Source: Stutzerimonas azotifigens DSM 17556 (GTDB taxonomy: Bacteria; Pseudomonadota; Gammaproteobacteria; Pseudomonadales; Pseudomonadaceae). From it: DNA of 64,000 nt. The first letter of the stretch is position 1, and each line of letters begins with the position of its first letter. The notes beneath the pieces were generated by a model. That model was not told the origin of the DNA and ran no database searches. It worked only from the letters and a program-made list of their open reading frames with translations. The stretch covers positions 153,056 through 217,055 of the forward strand of contig NZ_KE384409.1 in assembly GCF_000425625.1 (NCBI RefSeq). The letters run 5' to 3'. Positions 31,368 through 42,698 of the stretch are shown piece by piece. The position numbers and the translations under genes are program-made.

Positions 31368-32484
31368 GAACGACCTCCCGACCCGCGCGCATTCGGCGTA
31401 GCGACAGCCTCAGCGGCTCCCAGAACAACAGCCCGAGCCCGATCAGCAGGAACAGCCCGTGCACCCACCAGAGCCCCAGCGAGGCCGGCAGCCGCCCCTT
31501 GTCCAGCGAACCGCGCGCCGCGATCAGCAGGGACAGGTAGGCCATGTACAGGAGGATCGCCGGCAGCAGCTTGAGGAAGCGCCCCTGCCGCGGATTCACC
31601 CGCGCCAGCGGCACCGCCATCACGGTGACGACGAACACCAGCAGCGGCAGCGACAGCCGCCACTGCAGCTCGGAGCGGTGCCGCAGGCTGTCGCTGTCCC
31701 AAAGCTCCGCGGTCGGGATGGCTTCGCGCTCGCTGATCTCGACGCTGACTTCCGGCTTGGGCAGCAGCACGCCGTAGGTATCGAACTGGATCGCACGGTA
31801 GTCGGCCTGGCCCGGACGGCCGTCGTAGCGGTAGCCGTTCTCCAGGATCAGGTAGCGGCTGCCATCGGGCTGGATTTCCTGCCGCCCGCGCTCGGCCACC
31901 AGCACCGACAGGCCCCGGTCGCTGCCTGCGCTCCGGGCGCTGGTGTTGGTTTCCGAAATGAACACGCCGGCCAGTTCGCTGCGGTCCTCGGTCAGCTCGC
32001 GGGTGTAGGTGACCCGCGACCCGCCCCTGAGCGCCTGGAATCGCCCCGGCACCAGGGTATCGAACTCGGTCAGCGAATCCTGTTCGTTGAGGATGCGCGC
32101 CACCTCGGTCACGCCCTGCGGCGCCAGCCCCAGGCTGAGCCAACCGACCACCAGCGCCACCAGCGATGCCGGCGCCAGGGTGTAGACCAGCAGCCGGCGC
32201 TGGCTCATCCCGGTCGCCGACAGCACGGTCATCTCGCTGTCGAGGTACATCCGCCCGTAGGCCAGCAGGATGCCGAGGAACAGGCCCAGCGGCAGGATCA
32301 GTTGCAGGAAGCCGGGAAGGCGAAAGCCCATGATCAGGAACAGCACGCTGGGATCGAGCACCCCTTGCGCGGCCTGCGCGAGGTACTTGATGAAGCGACC
32401 GCTCATGATGATCACCAGCAGTACGCCGCTGACGGCGCTCAGGGTGACCAGGAGCTCACGAGACAGGTAACGGAAGACGATCAA
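31360..32484 (-). CDS. lptF: LPS export ABC transporter permease LptF
   Basis: LptF is the partner permease of LptG. The 374-residue protein begins (M)IVFRYLSRELLVTLSAVSGVLLVIIMSGRF. It has the coupling segment DSEMTVLSATGMSQRRLL, the periplasmic jellyroll and three C-terminal helices. I chose the TTG at 32484, because GGAGTG lies 6 nt upstream and it gives the family N-terminus. The GTG 9 bp earlier overlaps its own ribosome-binding site. Confidence 0.92.
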   Translation of the reverse strand: MIVFRYLSRELLVTLSAVSGVLLVIIMSGRFIKYLAQAAQGVLDPSVLFLIMGFRLPGFLQLILPLGLFLGILLAYGRMYLDSEMTVLSATGMSQRRLLVYTLAPASLVALVVGWLSLGLAPQGVTEVARILNEQDSLTEFDTLVPGRFQALRGGSRVTYTRELTEDRSELAGVFISETNTSARSAGSDRGLSVLVAERGRQEIQPDGSRYLILENGYRYDGRPGQADYRAIQFDTYGVLLPKPEVSVEISEREAIPTAELWDSDSLRHRSELQWRLSLPLLVFVVTVMAVPLARVNPRQGRFLKLLPAILLYMAYLSLLIAARGSLDKGRLPASLGLWWVHGLFLLIGLGLLFWEPLRLSLRRMRAGREVVHG

Positions 32485-32624
32485 ACCGGACACTCCAGGG
32501 TTGTCAGGCTCCGGCGGCTACGCTCAAACTAGCCGCCAAGCAGCCGGCCCGCTGTCGCAGGCCGTTGAATTCCCGCCGGAAACGGTCGGGCTGGCACATG
32601 AGACCACGCTTTTTCGCGCGATGA

Positions 32625-34238
<1,614 letters not shown>

Positions 34239-34269
34239 GCCACCCCGCCGCACTGCCGGGGCCGGCCGC

Positions 34270-34689
34270 ATGACCCGCGTCGAGTTCTACGTACTGCCCT
34301 CGGCGCATCCCGAAGGCCGCCTGCGCGCGGCCTGCCAGCTGGCCGCCAAGGGCTGGCGGCACGGGTTGCCGGTGTTCCTGCGCTGCGCGGACGACAGCCA
34401 GTGCGGCGAACTCGACGAACTGCTCTGGCGCTTCAAGCCCGAGAGTTTCATCCCCCACGGCCTCTACGCGAGCGACCCGCAGGGCCCGGTGGTGATCGGC
34501 CGCGACGAGCCGCCGGCCTGGGAACCGGGGCTGCTGGTCAACCTCGACACCCGGCTGTCGCCGCACCTCGACCGCTTCGGTCGCGTCATCGAAATCGTCA
34601 ACCAGGCGCCCGACCTGCTGACCGCCTGCCGGGAGAACTTTCGCCTCTACCGGCAGCGCGGCTATGATCCCAAGCGTGTAGAACTCTGA
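34270..34689 (+). CDS. holC: DNA polymerase III chi subunit
   Basis: Chi connects the clamp loader to single-stranded DNA-binding protein. The 139-residue protein starts MTRVEFYVLPSAHPEGRLRAACQLAAKGWRHGLPVFLRCAD and contains the conserved ESFIPHGLYA and VNLDTRLSPHLDRFGRVIEIVNQ. It lies 31 bp after pepA, the standard position. Confidence 0.94.
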   Translation: MTRVEFYVLPSAHPEGRLRAACQLAAKGWRHGLPVFLRCADDSQCGELDELLWRFKPESFIPHGLYASDPQGPVVIGRDEPPAWEPGLLVNLDTRLSPHLDRFGRVIEIVNQAPDLLTACRENFRLYRQRGYDPKRVEL

Positions 34690-34703
34690 TCGCCTTGCCG
34701 CCG

Positions 34704-35084
34704 ATGGCCACCAACCCTCCCCGTCAGCCCGGCCAGTGGCTGGACGACCTCGAATCCATCCGCGCCCTGCTCGGCGACGACGCGCAGGCCGGCCTGCCGT
34801 TCGACGAATCGATCGATCCGCAGAGCATTCCGTTGCTCTCGGAGATCGTCGAGCCTGGCGCCGACAGCCCTGCGCCCGCCGCGCGGAAACCGGCCCCCGA
34901 GCCCGCCCCGATGGCCCCGCGCTCCACGCCGTCACGCGCCGACCGCCAGTTGGACAGCGAAATCCGCGCCGCGGCGAACCTGATCCTGCAGGACGTGATC
35001 GACGATTTCGTGCCGCAGATCGAGGCCGAACTCAAACGCCGCCTCGAACGCCTGCTCAAGCGCAAGCACCCCGACCTGTTCTGA
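34704..35084 (+). CDS. Conserved hypothetical protein between holC and valS
   Basis: The 126-residue protein starts MATNPPRQPGQWLDDLESIRALLGDD. It has an acidic N-terminal part, a Pro/Ala-rich linker (about 50-80) and a basic helical C-terminus (ILQDVIDDFVPQIEAELKRRLERLLKRKHPDLF). No catalytic motif is visible. A protein of this layout is found at the same locus in other pseudomonads. The helical C-terminus suggests a binding role, possibly with the clamp loader or synthetase, but this is only positional inference. Confidence 0.8.
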   Translation: MATNPPRQPGQWLDDLESIRALLGDDAQAGLPFDESIDPQSIPLLSEIVEPGADSPAPAARKPAPEPAPMAPRSTPSRADRQLDSEIRAAANLILQDVIDDFVPQIEAELKRRLERLLKRKHPDLF

Positions 35085-35126
35085 CATTCACCCGGGGCCG
35101 CGCCGGACCTGCGTCGGAGACCGTCC

Positions 35127-35155
35127 TTCGCCCGCTCCGCCTTCCCCGGTATACT
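35127..35155 (+). promoter_or_regulatory. Putative promoter of valS
   Basis: TTCGCC (35127-35132) and TATACT (35150-35155) are spaced by 17 bp. The -10 is strong and the -35 weak. The predicted leader is about 35 nt. Confidence 0.5.
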
Positions 35156-35196
35156 CCCCGCCTTTCCGTCACAAGCCGTTCTAAGGGTCCCGCCGC

Positions 35197-38031
35197 ATGG
35201 ACAAGACCTACCAGCCGCATGCCATCGAGACTTCCTGGTACCAGACCTGGGAGTCCAACAACTATTTCGCGCCGCAGGGGTCGGGCGAGCCCTACACCAT
35301 CATGATCCCCCCGCCGAACGTCACCGGCAGCCTGCACATGGGCCACGGCTTCAACAACGCGATCATGGATGCGCTGATCCGCTTCCGCCGCATGCAGGGT
35401 CGCAACACCCTGTGGCAGCCGGGCACCGACCACGCCGGCATCGCCACCCAGATGGTGGTCGAGCGCCAGCTCGCGGCGCAGGGCATCAGCCGTCACGACC
35501 TGGGCCGGGAGAAGTTCCTCGAGAAGGTCTGGGAGTGGAAGCACGAGTCCGGCGGCAACATCACCCGGCAGATCCGCCGCCTGGGCAGCTCGGTGGACTG
35601 GTCGCGCGAGCGCTTCACCATGGACGAAGGGTTGTCCAATGCCGTCAAGGAAGCCTTCGTGCGCCTGCATGAAGACGGCCTGATCTACCGCGGCAAGCGC
35701 CTGGTCAACTGGGACACCAAGCTGCACACCGCCATCTCCGACCTGGAAGTGGAGAACCACGACGAGAAGGGTCACCTCTGGCACCTGCGCTACCCGCTGG
35801 CCGACGACGCCCGCACCGCCGACGGCCTGACCTACCTGGTGGTCGCCACCACCCGCCCGGAAACCATGCTCGGCGACGCGGCGGTCGCGGTGCATCCGGA
35901 GGACGAGCGCTACCAGGCGCTGATCGGCCGGCACGTCATGCTGCCGTTGGTGAACCGCCTGATCCCGATCGTCGCCGACGAGTACGTCGACCGCGAGTTC
36001 GGCACCGGCTGCGTGAAGATCACCCCGGCCCACGACTTCAACGACTACGAGGTCGGCAAGCGCCACGACCTGCCGCTGATCAACATCTTCGACCAGAATG
36101 CCGCGGTGCTTCCCCGCGCCCAGGTGTTCAACCTCGACGGCACGCTGAACGACAGGGTCGCCCCGTCGCTGCCCGACGGCTACGCGCGCATGGACCGCTT
36201 CGAGGCGCGCAAGGCCATCGTCGCCGAGTTCGAGGCCATGGGCCTGCTCGAGAAGATCGACGACCATGCGCTCAAGGTGCCGCGCGGCGACCGTTCCGGC
36301 ACCGTGATCGAGCCCTGGCTGACCGATCAGTGGTACGTCTCCACCAAGCCGCTGGCCGAGAAGGCCATCGCCGTGGTCGAGAGCGGCGAGATCCAGTTCG
36401 TGCCCAAGCAGTACGAGAACATGTACTTCTCCTGGATGCGCGACATCCAGGACTGGTGCATCAGCCGCCAGCTGTGGTGGGGCCACCGCATCCCGGCCTG
36501 GTACGACGAGGCCGGCCACGTCTACGTCGGCCGCGACGAGGACGAGGTGCGCAGCAAGTACAACCTGGGCAACGAGATCGACCTGCGGCAGGACGAGGAC
36601 GTGCTCGACACCTGGTTCAGCTCGGGGTTGTGGACCTTCTCCACCCTCGGCTGGCCGGAGCAGACCGAGTTCCTCAAGACCTTCCACCCCACCGACGTGC
36701 TGGTCACCGGCTTCGACATCATCTTCTTCTGGGTCGCCCGGATGATCATGCTGTCGACTCACCTGACCGGGCAGATCCCGTTCAGGACCGTCTACGTCCA
36801 CGGCCTGGTGCGCGACGGCCAGGGCCAGAAGATGTCCAAGTCCAAGGGCAACGTGCTCGACCCGCTGGACATCGTCGACGGCATCACCCTCGACGCGCTG
36901 CTGGAAAAACGTACCAGCGGCATGATGCAGCCCAAGTTGGCCGAGAAAATCGCCAAGCAGACGCGCGCCGAATTCCCCGAGGGCATCGCCAGCTACGGCA
37001 CCGACGCGCTGCGCTTCACCTTCTGCTCGCTGGCCTCCACCGGCCGCGACGTCAAGTTCGACATGGGCCGCGTCGAGGGTTTCCGCAACTTCTGCAACAA
37101 GATCTGGAACGCCGCCAATTTCGTCTTCGAGAACACCGAAGGCAAGGACACCGGCGTCAACGATGAATCCGTTGAGCTGTCCTCGGTGGATCGCTGGATC
37201 ATCTCCGCGCTGCAGCGCACCGAGATGGAAGTGACCCGCCAGCTCGACGCCTTCCGCTTCGACCTGGCCGCCCAGGCGCTCTATGAGTTCATCTGGGACG
37301 AGTACTGCGCCTGGTATCTGGAACTGGTCAAGCCGGTGCTCTGGGACGAAACCGCCAGCGCCGAGCGCCAGCGCGGCACCCGCCGCACCCTGGTCCGCGT
37401 GCTGGAGACCGCGCTGCGCCTGGCGCATCCGTTCATGCCGTTCATCACCGAGGAAATCTGGCAGCGCGTCGCGCCGCTGGCCGGCAAGCAGGGGCCGACC
37501 CTGATGCTGCAGCCCTGGCCGGTGGCCGACGAGTCGCGCCTCGACCCGGCCGCCGAGGACGACATCGAGTGGGTCAAGGCGCTGATGCTCGGCATCCGCC
37601 AGATTCGCGGCGAGATGAACATCTCCATGGCGCGGCGTATCGACGTGGTGCTACGCCATGCCTCGGACACCGATCGCCGTCGCCTGGCCGAGAACCAGCC
37701 GCTGCTGATGAAGCTGGCCAAGCTCGAGAGTGTGCGCCTGCTGGGCGAGGACGAGGAAGCGCCGCTGGCCGCGGTGGCCCTGGTGCACGAGATGGAAGTG
37801 CTGGTGCCGATGGCCGGGCTGATCGACAAGGATGCCGAACTGGCGCGCCTGGACAAGGAAATCGCTCGCCTCGAGGGCGAGGTCAAGCGGGTCGGCGGCA
37901 AGCTGGCCAACGCCAGCTTCGTCGACAAGGCGCCGGCCGAGGTCATCGCCAAGGAGCGCTCCAAGCTCGCCGAAGCCGAGCTGGGCCGCGACAAACTGCA
38001 GGAACAGCGCGCGCGCATCGCCGCGCTGTAA
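35197..38031 (+). CDS. valS: Valyl-tRNA synthetase
   Basis: This class I synthetase charges tRNA-Val and has a CP1 editing domain against threonine. The HIGH-type motif is [15 protein letters not shown] (about residues 42-56) and the KMSKS motif is QKMSKSKGN (about 546). The C-terminal coiled-coil arm ([22 protein letters not shown]) contacts the tRNA. It has 944 residues, the normal length, and is followed by a terminator. Confidence 0.98.
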   Translation: MDKTYQPHAIETSWYQTWESNNYFAPQGSGEPYTIMIPPPNVTGSLHMGHGFNNAIMDALIRFRRMQGRNTLWQPGTDHAGIATQMVVERQLAAQGISRHDLGREKFLEKVWEWKHESGGNITRQIRRLGSSVDWSRERFTMDEGLSNAVKEAFVRLHEDGLIYRGKRLVNWDTKLHTAISDLEVENHDEKGHLWHLRYPLADDARTADGLTYLVVATTRPETMLGDAAVAVHPEDERYQALIGRHVMLPLVNRLIPIVADEYVDREFGTGCVKITPAHDFNDYEVGKRHDLPLINIFDQNAAVLPRAQVFNLDGTLNDRVAPSLPDGYARMDRFEARKAIVAEFEAMGLLEKIDDHALKVPRGDRSGTVIEPWLTDQWYVSTKPLAEKAIAVVESGEIQFVPKQYENMYFSWMRDIQDWCISRQLWWGHRIPAWYDEAGHVYVGRDEDEVRSKYNLGNEIDLRQDEDVLDTWFSSGLWTFSTLGWPEQTEFLKTFHPTDVLVTGFDIIFFWVARMIMLSTHLTGQIPFRTVYVHGLVRDGQGQKMSKSKGNVLDPLDIVDGITLDALLEKRTSGMMQPKLAEKIAKQTRAEFPEGIASYGTDALRFTFCSLASTGRDVKFDMGRVEGFRNFCNKIWNAANFVFENTEGKDTGVNDESVELSSVDRWIISALQRTEMEVTRQLDAFRFDLAAQALYEFIWDEYCAWYLELVKPVLWDETASAERQRGTRRTLVRVLETALRLAHPFMPFITEEIWQRVAPLAGKQGPTLMLQPWPVADESRLDPAAEDDIEWVKALMLGIRQIRGEMNISMARRIDVVLRHASDTDRRRLAENQPLLMKLAKLESVRLLGEDEEAPLAAVALVHEMEVLVPMAGLIDKDAELARLDKEIARLEGEVKRVGGKLANASFVDKAPAEVIAKERSKLAEAELGRDKLQEQRARIAAL

Positions 38032-38032
38032 T

Positions 38033-38071
38033 CGAAACGGCCAGTTGCCTCCGTGCGCTGGCCGTTTTTCG
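38033..38071 (+). terminator. Terminator after valS
   Basis: AACGGCCAG (ending 38044) pairs with CTGGCCGTT (from 38058) and is followed by TTTCG. The loop is about 13 nt. It lies 2 bp after the valS stop. Confidence 0.8.
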
Positions 38072-38159
38072 TTGGCCTCCGGCGAGCCCGAGATCCGATC
38101 GATCGGACGGAACCCAGCCAACGACAAACAGGATCGAGCGACAGGCCAGCCGAGAATAT

Positions 38160-38220
38160 GGCCACGGGGGGCAGCGCCCACGCACGCGGTAGCCCCTGCC
38201 ACGAGCGATTGCTCATGGCT
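38160..38220 (+). promoter_or_regulatory. Structured 5' leader of nhaD, candidate riboswitch
   Basis: Nested pairings can be drawn. P1 is GGCCA (38160-38164) with TGGCT (38216-38220). P2 is GGCAG (38170-38174) with CTGCC (38196-38200), extended by CGC (38175-38177) with GCG (38186-38188). P3 is GAGC (38203-38206) with GCTC (38211-38214). AGCC (38191-38194) could alternatively pair with GGCT (38217-38220) as a pseudoknot. The ribosome-binding site AAGGAG follows at 38241. It resembles, from memory, antiporter-associated motifs such as nhaA-I; this is unverified. Confidence 0.5.
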
Positions 38221-38254
38221 CCATCATGTCGTCTCGTCGCAAGGAGATTCATCG

Positions 38255-39625
38255 ATGTACGAGTTCATGGCCGTCGTGTTCGTGCTCGGCTACCTGTGCA
38301 TAGCGCTCGAGCACCCGCTGCGGATCGACAAGGCCGCCGCCGCGCTGCTTACCGCCGTGCTCTGCTGGACGCTGCTGGTGCTCGGCGCCGACCAGCTGCT
38401 GCCCGCCGCCGCCGCGGGGCACGGCGGCGATGCCACCTCCACGGTGGTGGAATCCCTGCGCCACCACCTCGGCGAAGTCTCAGAGATCCTCTTCTTCCTG
38501 CTCGGCGCCATGACCATCGTCGAGCTGGTCGACTCCCACGAAGGCTTCAAGGTGGTGACCGACCGCATCCGGACCCGCAAGCGGGTCCACCTGCTCTGGC
38601 TGGTCGGTTTTCTCACCTTCTTCCTCTCCGCGGTGCTCGACAACCTGACCACCACCATCGTCATGGTCTCGCTGCTGCGCAAGCTGATCCGCGGCCGTAC
38701 GGAGCGCTGGCTGTACGTCGGCATCGTGGTGATCGCCGCCAATGCCGGCGGCGCCTGGTCGCCGATCGGCGACGTGACCACCACCATGCTCTGGATCGGC
38801 GGGCAGATCACCACCACCGGGGTGATCACCAGCCTGTTCCTGCCGAGCCTGGTGTGCCTGCTGGTGCCGCTGCTGATTCTCAGCGTCGGCCTGCGCGGCG
38901 ATGCGCCGCGCCCGCGGATCAGCGAGACGGCCGAAAGCCGCCGCGATCCGACCACGCCGTTCGAGCGCAACCTGGTGCTGACCCTCGGCCTCGGCGCCCT
39001 GCTCTTCGTGCCGGTGTTCAAGACCGTCACCCACCTGCCGCCCTACATGGGCATCCTGTTCGGGCTCGGCGTGCTCTGGGTGACCACCGAAGTGATCCAC
39101 CGCGGCAAGAACGCCGAGGACAAGCACCCGCTCTCGGTGGTCGGCGTACTGCGCAAGGTCGACACCACCAGCGTGCTGTTCTTCCTCGGCATCCTGCTGG
39201 CGGTCTCGAGCCTGGCCACCGCCGGCCACCTTACCCAGGTCGCCACGCTGCTGCGCGAGTCGCTGGGCAATATCTACGCGATCAACTACGCGATCGGCCT
39301 GCTCTCGGCAGTGGTCGACAACGTGCCGCTGGTCGCCGGCGCCATGAAGATGTACCCGCTGGTGGAGGACCCTGCCCTGCTCGCCGGCGCGGCCCAGGAT
39401 GGCGGCTGGCTCGCCCAGTTCGTGGTCGACGGTCGCTTCTGGGAGCTGCTCGCCTTCTGCGCCGGCACCGGCGGCAGCAGCCTGATCATCGGCTCGGCCG
39501 CCGGCGTCGCGGCCATGGGCATGGAACGCATCAGCTTCTTCTGGTACCTGCGGCGGGTCAGCCTGCTGGCCTTTCTCGGCTACACCGGCGGTGCCGCCAC
39601 CTACCTCGCCCTGATGCAGATCTGA
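38255..39625 (+). CDS. nhaD: Sodium:proton antiporter NhaD
   Basis: NhaD exports Na+ or Li+ in exchange for protons and supports growth in salt and alkaline conditions. The 456-residue protein has about 12 hydrophobic segments and conserved polar motifs within them: SAVLDNLTTTIV, ANAGGAWSPIGDVTTTMLW, SAVVDNVPLVAGAMKM and GTGGSSLIIGSAAGVAAMG. The N-terminus MYEFMAVVFVLGYLCIALEHPLRIDKAAAAL is typical. The ATG is set by AAGGAG 8 nt upstream. A structured leader precedes it and a small helix-turn-helix-like gene follows. Confidence 0.93.
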   Translation: MYEFMAVVFVLGYLCIALEHPLRIDKAAAALLTAVLCWTLLVLGADQLLPAAAAGHGGDATSTVVESLRHHLGEVSEILFFLLGAMTIVELVDSHEGFKVVTDRIRTRKRVHLLWLVGFLTFFLSAVLDNLTTTIVMVSLLRKLIRGRTERWLYVGIVVIAANAGGAWSPIGDVTTTMLWIGGQITTTGVITSLFLPSLVCLLVPLLILSVGLRGDAPRPRISETAESRRDPTTPFERNLVLTLGLGALLFVPVFKTVTHLPPYMGILFGLGVLWVTTEVIHRGKNAEDKHPLSVVGVLRKVDTTSVLFFLGILLAVSSLATAGHLTQVATLLRESLGNIYAINYAIGLLSAVVDNVPLVAGAMKMYPLVEDPALLAGAAQDGGWLAQFVVDGRFWELLAFCAGTGGSSLIIGSAAGVAAMGMERISFFWYLRRVSLLAFLGYTGGAATYLALMQI

Positions 39626-39629
39626 CGCC

Positions 39630-39944
39630 ATGACCGACGCCCACGCACCGAGCAAGACCCGCACCAGCTTCTATCGCCGGCTCTACGTGGCCTGGCTCAT
39701 CGACAGCGGCACCGCCACCAGCGTGCCGGCGATCATCGCCGCCACCGGCATGCCCCGACGCACCGCGCAGGACACGCTGGCCGCCCTCGAGGAGCTGGAC
39801 ATCGACTGCGTCTTCGAACAGGACGAGCAGGCCCGGCACAACGCCGGGCACTACCGCATCCGCGACTGGGGCGCGATCGATCGGGGCTGGGTCGAGCGAC
39901 ACCTGGAGGCTATCCGCGACGTGCTCGGCTATCCACCGGTCTGA
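39630..39944 (+). CDS. Small winged-helix-like protein coupled to nhaD
   Basis: The 104-residue protein contains a helix-turn-helix-like segment (SVPAIIAATGMPRRTAQDTLAALEELDI, about residues 31-58). A short C-terminal region has GHYRIRDWGAIDRGWVERHLEAIRDVLG. It starts 4 bp after the nhaD stop, so it is almost certainly co-transcribed and co-translated. No ligand-binding domain is present. It may be a local regulator of the antiporter gene, which is inference from position and fold only. Confidence 0.75.
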   Translation: MTDAHAPSKTRTSFYRRLYVAWLIDSGTATSVPAIIAATGMPRRTAQDTLAALEELDIDCVFEQDEQARHNAGHYRIRDWGAIDRGWVERHLEAIRDVLGYPPV

Positions 39945-39971
39945 ACGACCATCGGCCTCCGTGCAAGCCTC

Positions 39972-40060
39972 CTGGGCCCCGGCCTGCGCCGGGGCGACGG
40001 GGTGTACCAACACCTGCCGGCCCCACCGCGCCCGTCGTACCGGAGAAGGCCGGTACCCAG
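39972..40060. repeat. Pair of inverted REP-like palindromes (305-bp intergenic region)
   Basis: The gap 39945-40249 contains no gene. Element 1 (39972-40001) is CTGGG-CCCCGGCCTGCGCCGGGG-CGACGGG. Element 2 (40031-40060), read on the minus strand, is CTGGG-TACCGGCCTTCTCCGGTA-CGACGGG. They are two imperfect copies of one palindromic module in head-to-head orientation, 29 bp apart. Confidence 0.8.
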
Positions 40061-40249
40061 TGGGGCAGCGCCTGGAGCTGATTTCGGCGCCAGACCGTCA
40101 GGCCGATTCGGCAGTCGACGTCTTGCCCTGCAAGCCCCTCCTGTCGATGCCAACGGCAACATCGCGAAACGCTTGCCCGACAGCCAGCGCTTGAAGGCGG
40201 CCCTCGCCGGAGGCATCTATGACGCTCTGTCACCCGACCGTCATCTGCC

Positions 40250-41182
40250 ATGCCTGCCACCCTGTTCGCCCGCCGTTCCGTTCGCCTGTTGCTGTGGCTC
40301 GGCCTTTTCCTCCTGGTCGTCCTGCCGGTCGGCTGCTCGGTGCTCGCGCAGAAGGAGCGCGAGCTGGTGTTCCGGATCGAACAGGGCGATGCGAGCTGGT
40401 ACGGCGGCCTGCCCGCCGGGGTGCAGGAGCTCGACCTGGAAACCACGGAACTCGCCAGCGACCAGAGCCTGCACGCCTGGTGGTGGCCGGCAGAGGCTGC
40501 CGACGCGCCGGCCGTGCTCTACCTGCACGGCGTACGCTGGAACCTGACCGGCCACCTGTTCCGCATCCGCGAGCTGCGCGCGCTCGGCTTCTCGGTGCTG
40601 GCGGTGGACTACCGCGGCTTCGGCAAGAGCCGCGGCCCCCTGCCCTCCGAACGCTCGGTCTACCAGGACGCGCGGATCGCCTGGCAGCACCTGGCCCGGC
40701 TGCAGCCCGACGCGGGCAAGCGGCTGATCTACGGGCACTCGCTGGGCGGTGCGGTCGCCGTCGACCTGGCCCTGCAGCTGAACAAGGGCGATCTCGAGCC
40801 GACCGGCGCGCGCGGGCTGATCCTCGAATCGACCTTCACCAACCTGGGCGACATCGCCGCCGTGCTGGCCGACACGCGCTGGCCGGTGCGCTGGCTGCTG
40901 TCGCAGGAGTTCGACTCGCTGGACAAGATTGGCCAGGTGGAGCTGCCGGTGCTGATCGTGCACGGCACGCAGGACCGCTACGTGCCGCCACGCTTCGGTC
41001 AGGCGCTGTACGACGCCGCCAGCGGCCCCAAGGAACTGCTGCTGGTGGAAGGCGCCACCCACAACAACAGCATGCGCATGGCGCGCGAGGAGTATGCCCG
41101 GGCGATCGCACGGCTGTTCGGCCCGGCCGCGGACGAGCGCTCGGCCGGGCGGGCCGAAGACCGCCCGCCCGACGCGAGCTGA
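40250..41182 (+). CDS. Alpha/beta-hydrolase, membrane-anchored or lipoprotein (BEM46/ABHD13-like)
   Basis: The 310-residue protein has an N-terminal signal or anchor with a lipobox-like VLPVGC (Cys about residue 29), so it may be a lipoprotein. The hydrolase core has [13 protein letters not shown] (oxyanion region) and VDYRGFGKS. The nucleophile elbow is [10 protein letters not shown] (Ser), the acid is in [11 protein letters not shown] and the His in VEGATHNNS. The triad is complete. Substrate unknown; relatives are serine peptidases, thioesterases or lipases. The C-terminal 20 residues are charged and variable. Confidence 0.87.
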   Translation: MPATLFARRSVRLLLWLGLFLLVVLPVGCSVLAQKERELVFRIEQGDASWYGGLPAGVQELDLETTELASDQSLHAWWWPAEAADAPAVLYLHGVRWNLTGHLFRIRELRALGFSVLAVDYRGFGKSRGPLPSERSVYQDARIAWQHLARLQPDAGKRLIYGHSLGGAVAVDLALQLNKGDLEPTGARGLILESTFTNLGDIAAVLADTRWPVRWLLSQEFDSLDKIGQVELPVLIVHGTQDRYVPPRFGQALYDAASGPKELLLVEGATHNNSMRMAREEYARAIARLFGPAADERSAGRAEDRPPDAS

Positions 41183-41243
41183 CGCGCGGCGGCACGCCAG
41201 TGTGGGACAATGCGCGCCGCCCGTTCATCCACAGCATTCCGCC

Positions 41244-42206
41244 ATGCCCTCGTCTCCCCCGAAAGGCCAGCCCGCCTCGCCCCCGCCGCTGCACCCGCGC
41301 AACCGCCACCAGGGGCGCTACGACTTCCCCGCGCTGATCGCCCGCTGCCCCGAGCTGGCGCGCTACGTCATCCGCAACCCGTACGGGAAGACCAGCATCG
41401 ACTTCGCCGACCCGGAAGCGGTGAAGGTGTTCAACCGCGCCCTGCTGCGCCTGTTCTACGGCGTCGAGCATTGGGACATTCCGCCGGGCTACCTGTGCCC
41501 GCCGATTCCGGGGCGCGCCGACTACCTGCACGGGCTGGCCGACCTGCTCGCCGAGGACCGGGCCGGAGACGTTCCCCGCGGCAGCAGCGTGCGCGTACTC
41601 GACATCGGCACCGGTGCCAACTGCATCTATCCGCTGATCGGCCAGCGCGAATACGGCTGGCACTTCACTGGCGCCGACGTCGACCCGGTGGCGCTCGATT
41701 CGGCGCGGGCGATCGTGCGCGCCAACGGGCTGCAGCGGGCCATCGAACTGCGCCGGCAAAGCGATCCGCGGCGTATCTTCGCCGGCGTCGTCGCCGACGG
41801 CGAGCGCTTCGACCTGACCCTGTGCAATCCGCCCTTTCACGCCTCTGCGCAGGAAGCCACCCGCGGCAGCCAGCGCAAGTGGCGCAACCTCGGCAAGCTG
41901 GACCCGGCGCGCAGGCTGCCGGTCCTCAACTTCGGCGGCCAAGGTGCCGAACTCTGGTGCGAAGGCGGCGAAGCGGCCTTCATCGCCCGCATGGCTAATG
42001 AAAGCAGGGACTACGCCGGGCAGATCGGCTGGTTCAGCACGCTGGTCTCCAAGGGCGCCAACGTGGGCCCGCTGCGCGCACGCCTGGAACGGCTCGGCGC
42101 TCAGCGTATCCGCACCGTGGACATGGCCCAGGGGCAGAAGCGCAGCCGTTTCGTCGCCTGGAGCTACCGTGCCGAGAGTGCCGCTCAGCCCAGCGACTTG
42201 CGGTAA
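41244..42206 (+). CDS. rlmF: 23S rRNA (adenine(1618)-N(6))-methyltransferase RlmF
   Basis: RlmF methylates N6 of A1618 in 23S rRNA. The SAM-binding motif is [16 protein letters not shown]. The catalytic motif NPPFHAS with FDLTLC before it defines an N6-adenine methyltransferase of the YbiN family. [15 protein letters not shown] at the N-terminus is typical. It has 320 residues from the ATG at 41244; a longer upstream frame overlaps the hydrolase gene. Its end overlaps the converging GNAT gene by 22 bp. Confidence 0.94.
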   Translation: MPSSPPKGQPASPPPLHPRNRHQGRYDFPALIARCPELARYVIRNPYGKTSIDFADPEAVKVFNRALLRLFYGVEHWDIPPGYLCPPIPGRADYLHGLADLLAEDRAGDVPRGSSVRVLDIGTGANCIYPLIGQREYGWHFTGADVDPVALDSARAIVRANGLQRAIELRRQSDPRRIFAGVVADGERFDLTLCNPPFHASAQEATRGSQRKWRNLGKLDPARRLPVLNFGGQGAELWCEGGEAAFIARMANESRDYAGQIGWFSTLVSKGANVGPLRARLERLGAQRIRTVDMAQGQKRSRFVAWSYRAESAAQPSDLR

Positions 42207-42625
42207 TAGCGCGGCGCGTCGCTGTAGCCGAGCCGTTCGTAGAAGCGGTGCGCGGCGGTCCGGCGCTGGTCGCAGTGCAGCTCCATCCGGTCGCAGCCGC
42301 GCCGCCGCGCCTCCTGCTCGGCCGCCGCGAGCAGCGCTTCGCCGACGCCTCGCCCGCGGGCACCCTCGCCCACGCACAGGTAGCTGACCCGGCAGAAATC
42401 GCCCGCCAGCGCCAGCTGCGGCATGAAGTGCAGGGAGATGAAACCGAGTATCCGGCTGCCTTCGGCCGCCACCCGGAGCCAGGCGTCCGGGTGCTCCAGT
42501 TGCTCGGCCAGGCGCCGGGCGATGAAGGCATCGGTATCGGGGTAGCCGAGCTGCGCGAGCAGGCCGACGAGCGCGTCGGCGTCCTCCGACCGCGCCGGCC
42601 GTAGCTGAAGGGAGTCAGGGGTCAC
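42185..42625 (-). CDS. GNAT family N-acetyltransferase
   Basis: The 146-residue single GNAT domain starts with [24 protein letters not shown]. It has the acetyl-CoA pyrophosphate loop [24 protein letters not shown] and the C-terminal HRFYERLGY. The acceptor is unknown. It converges on rlmF with a 22-bp overlap of the 3' ends. Confidence 0.9.
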   Translation of the reverse strand: MTPDSLQLRPARSEDADALVGLLAQLGYPDTDAFIARRLAEQLEHPDAWLRVAAEGSRILGFISLHFMPQLALAGDFCRVSYLCVGEGARGRGVGEALLAAAEQEARRRGCDRMELHCDQRRTAAHRFYERLGYSDAPRYYRKSLG

Positions 42626-42698
42626 TGCAGGGCCGTCCGTCGCGTCGCCAAGGGTGGAATGCGCAGACTAGCCACGCCGTCCGGGCCCGGTAAAGGGC

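Noticed and set aside
35056-37428. A 790-codon minus-strand open frame inside valS
   Set aside because: It is an antisense shadow; valS has all class I motifs in the plus frame.
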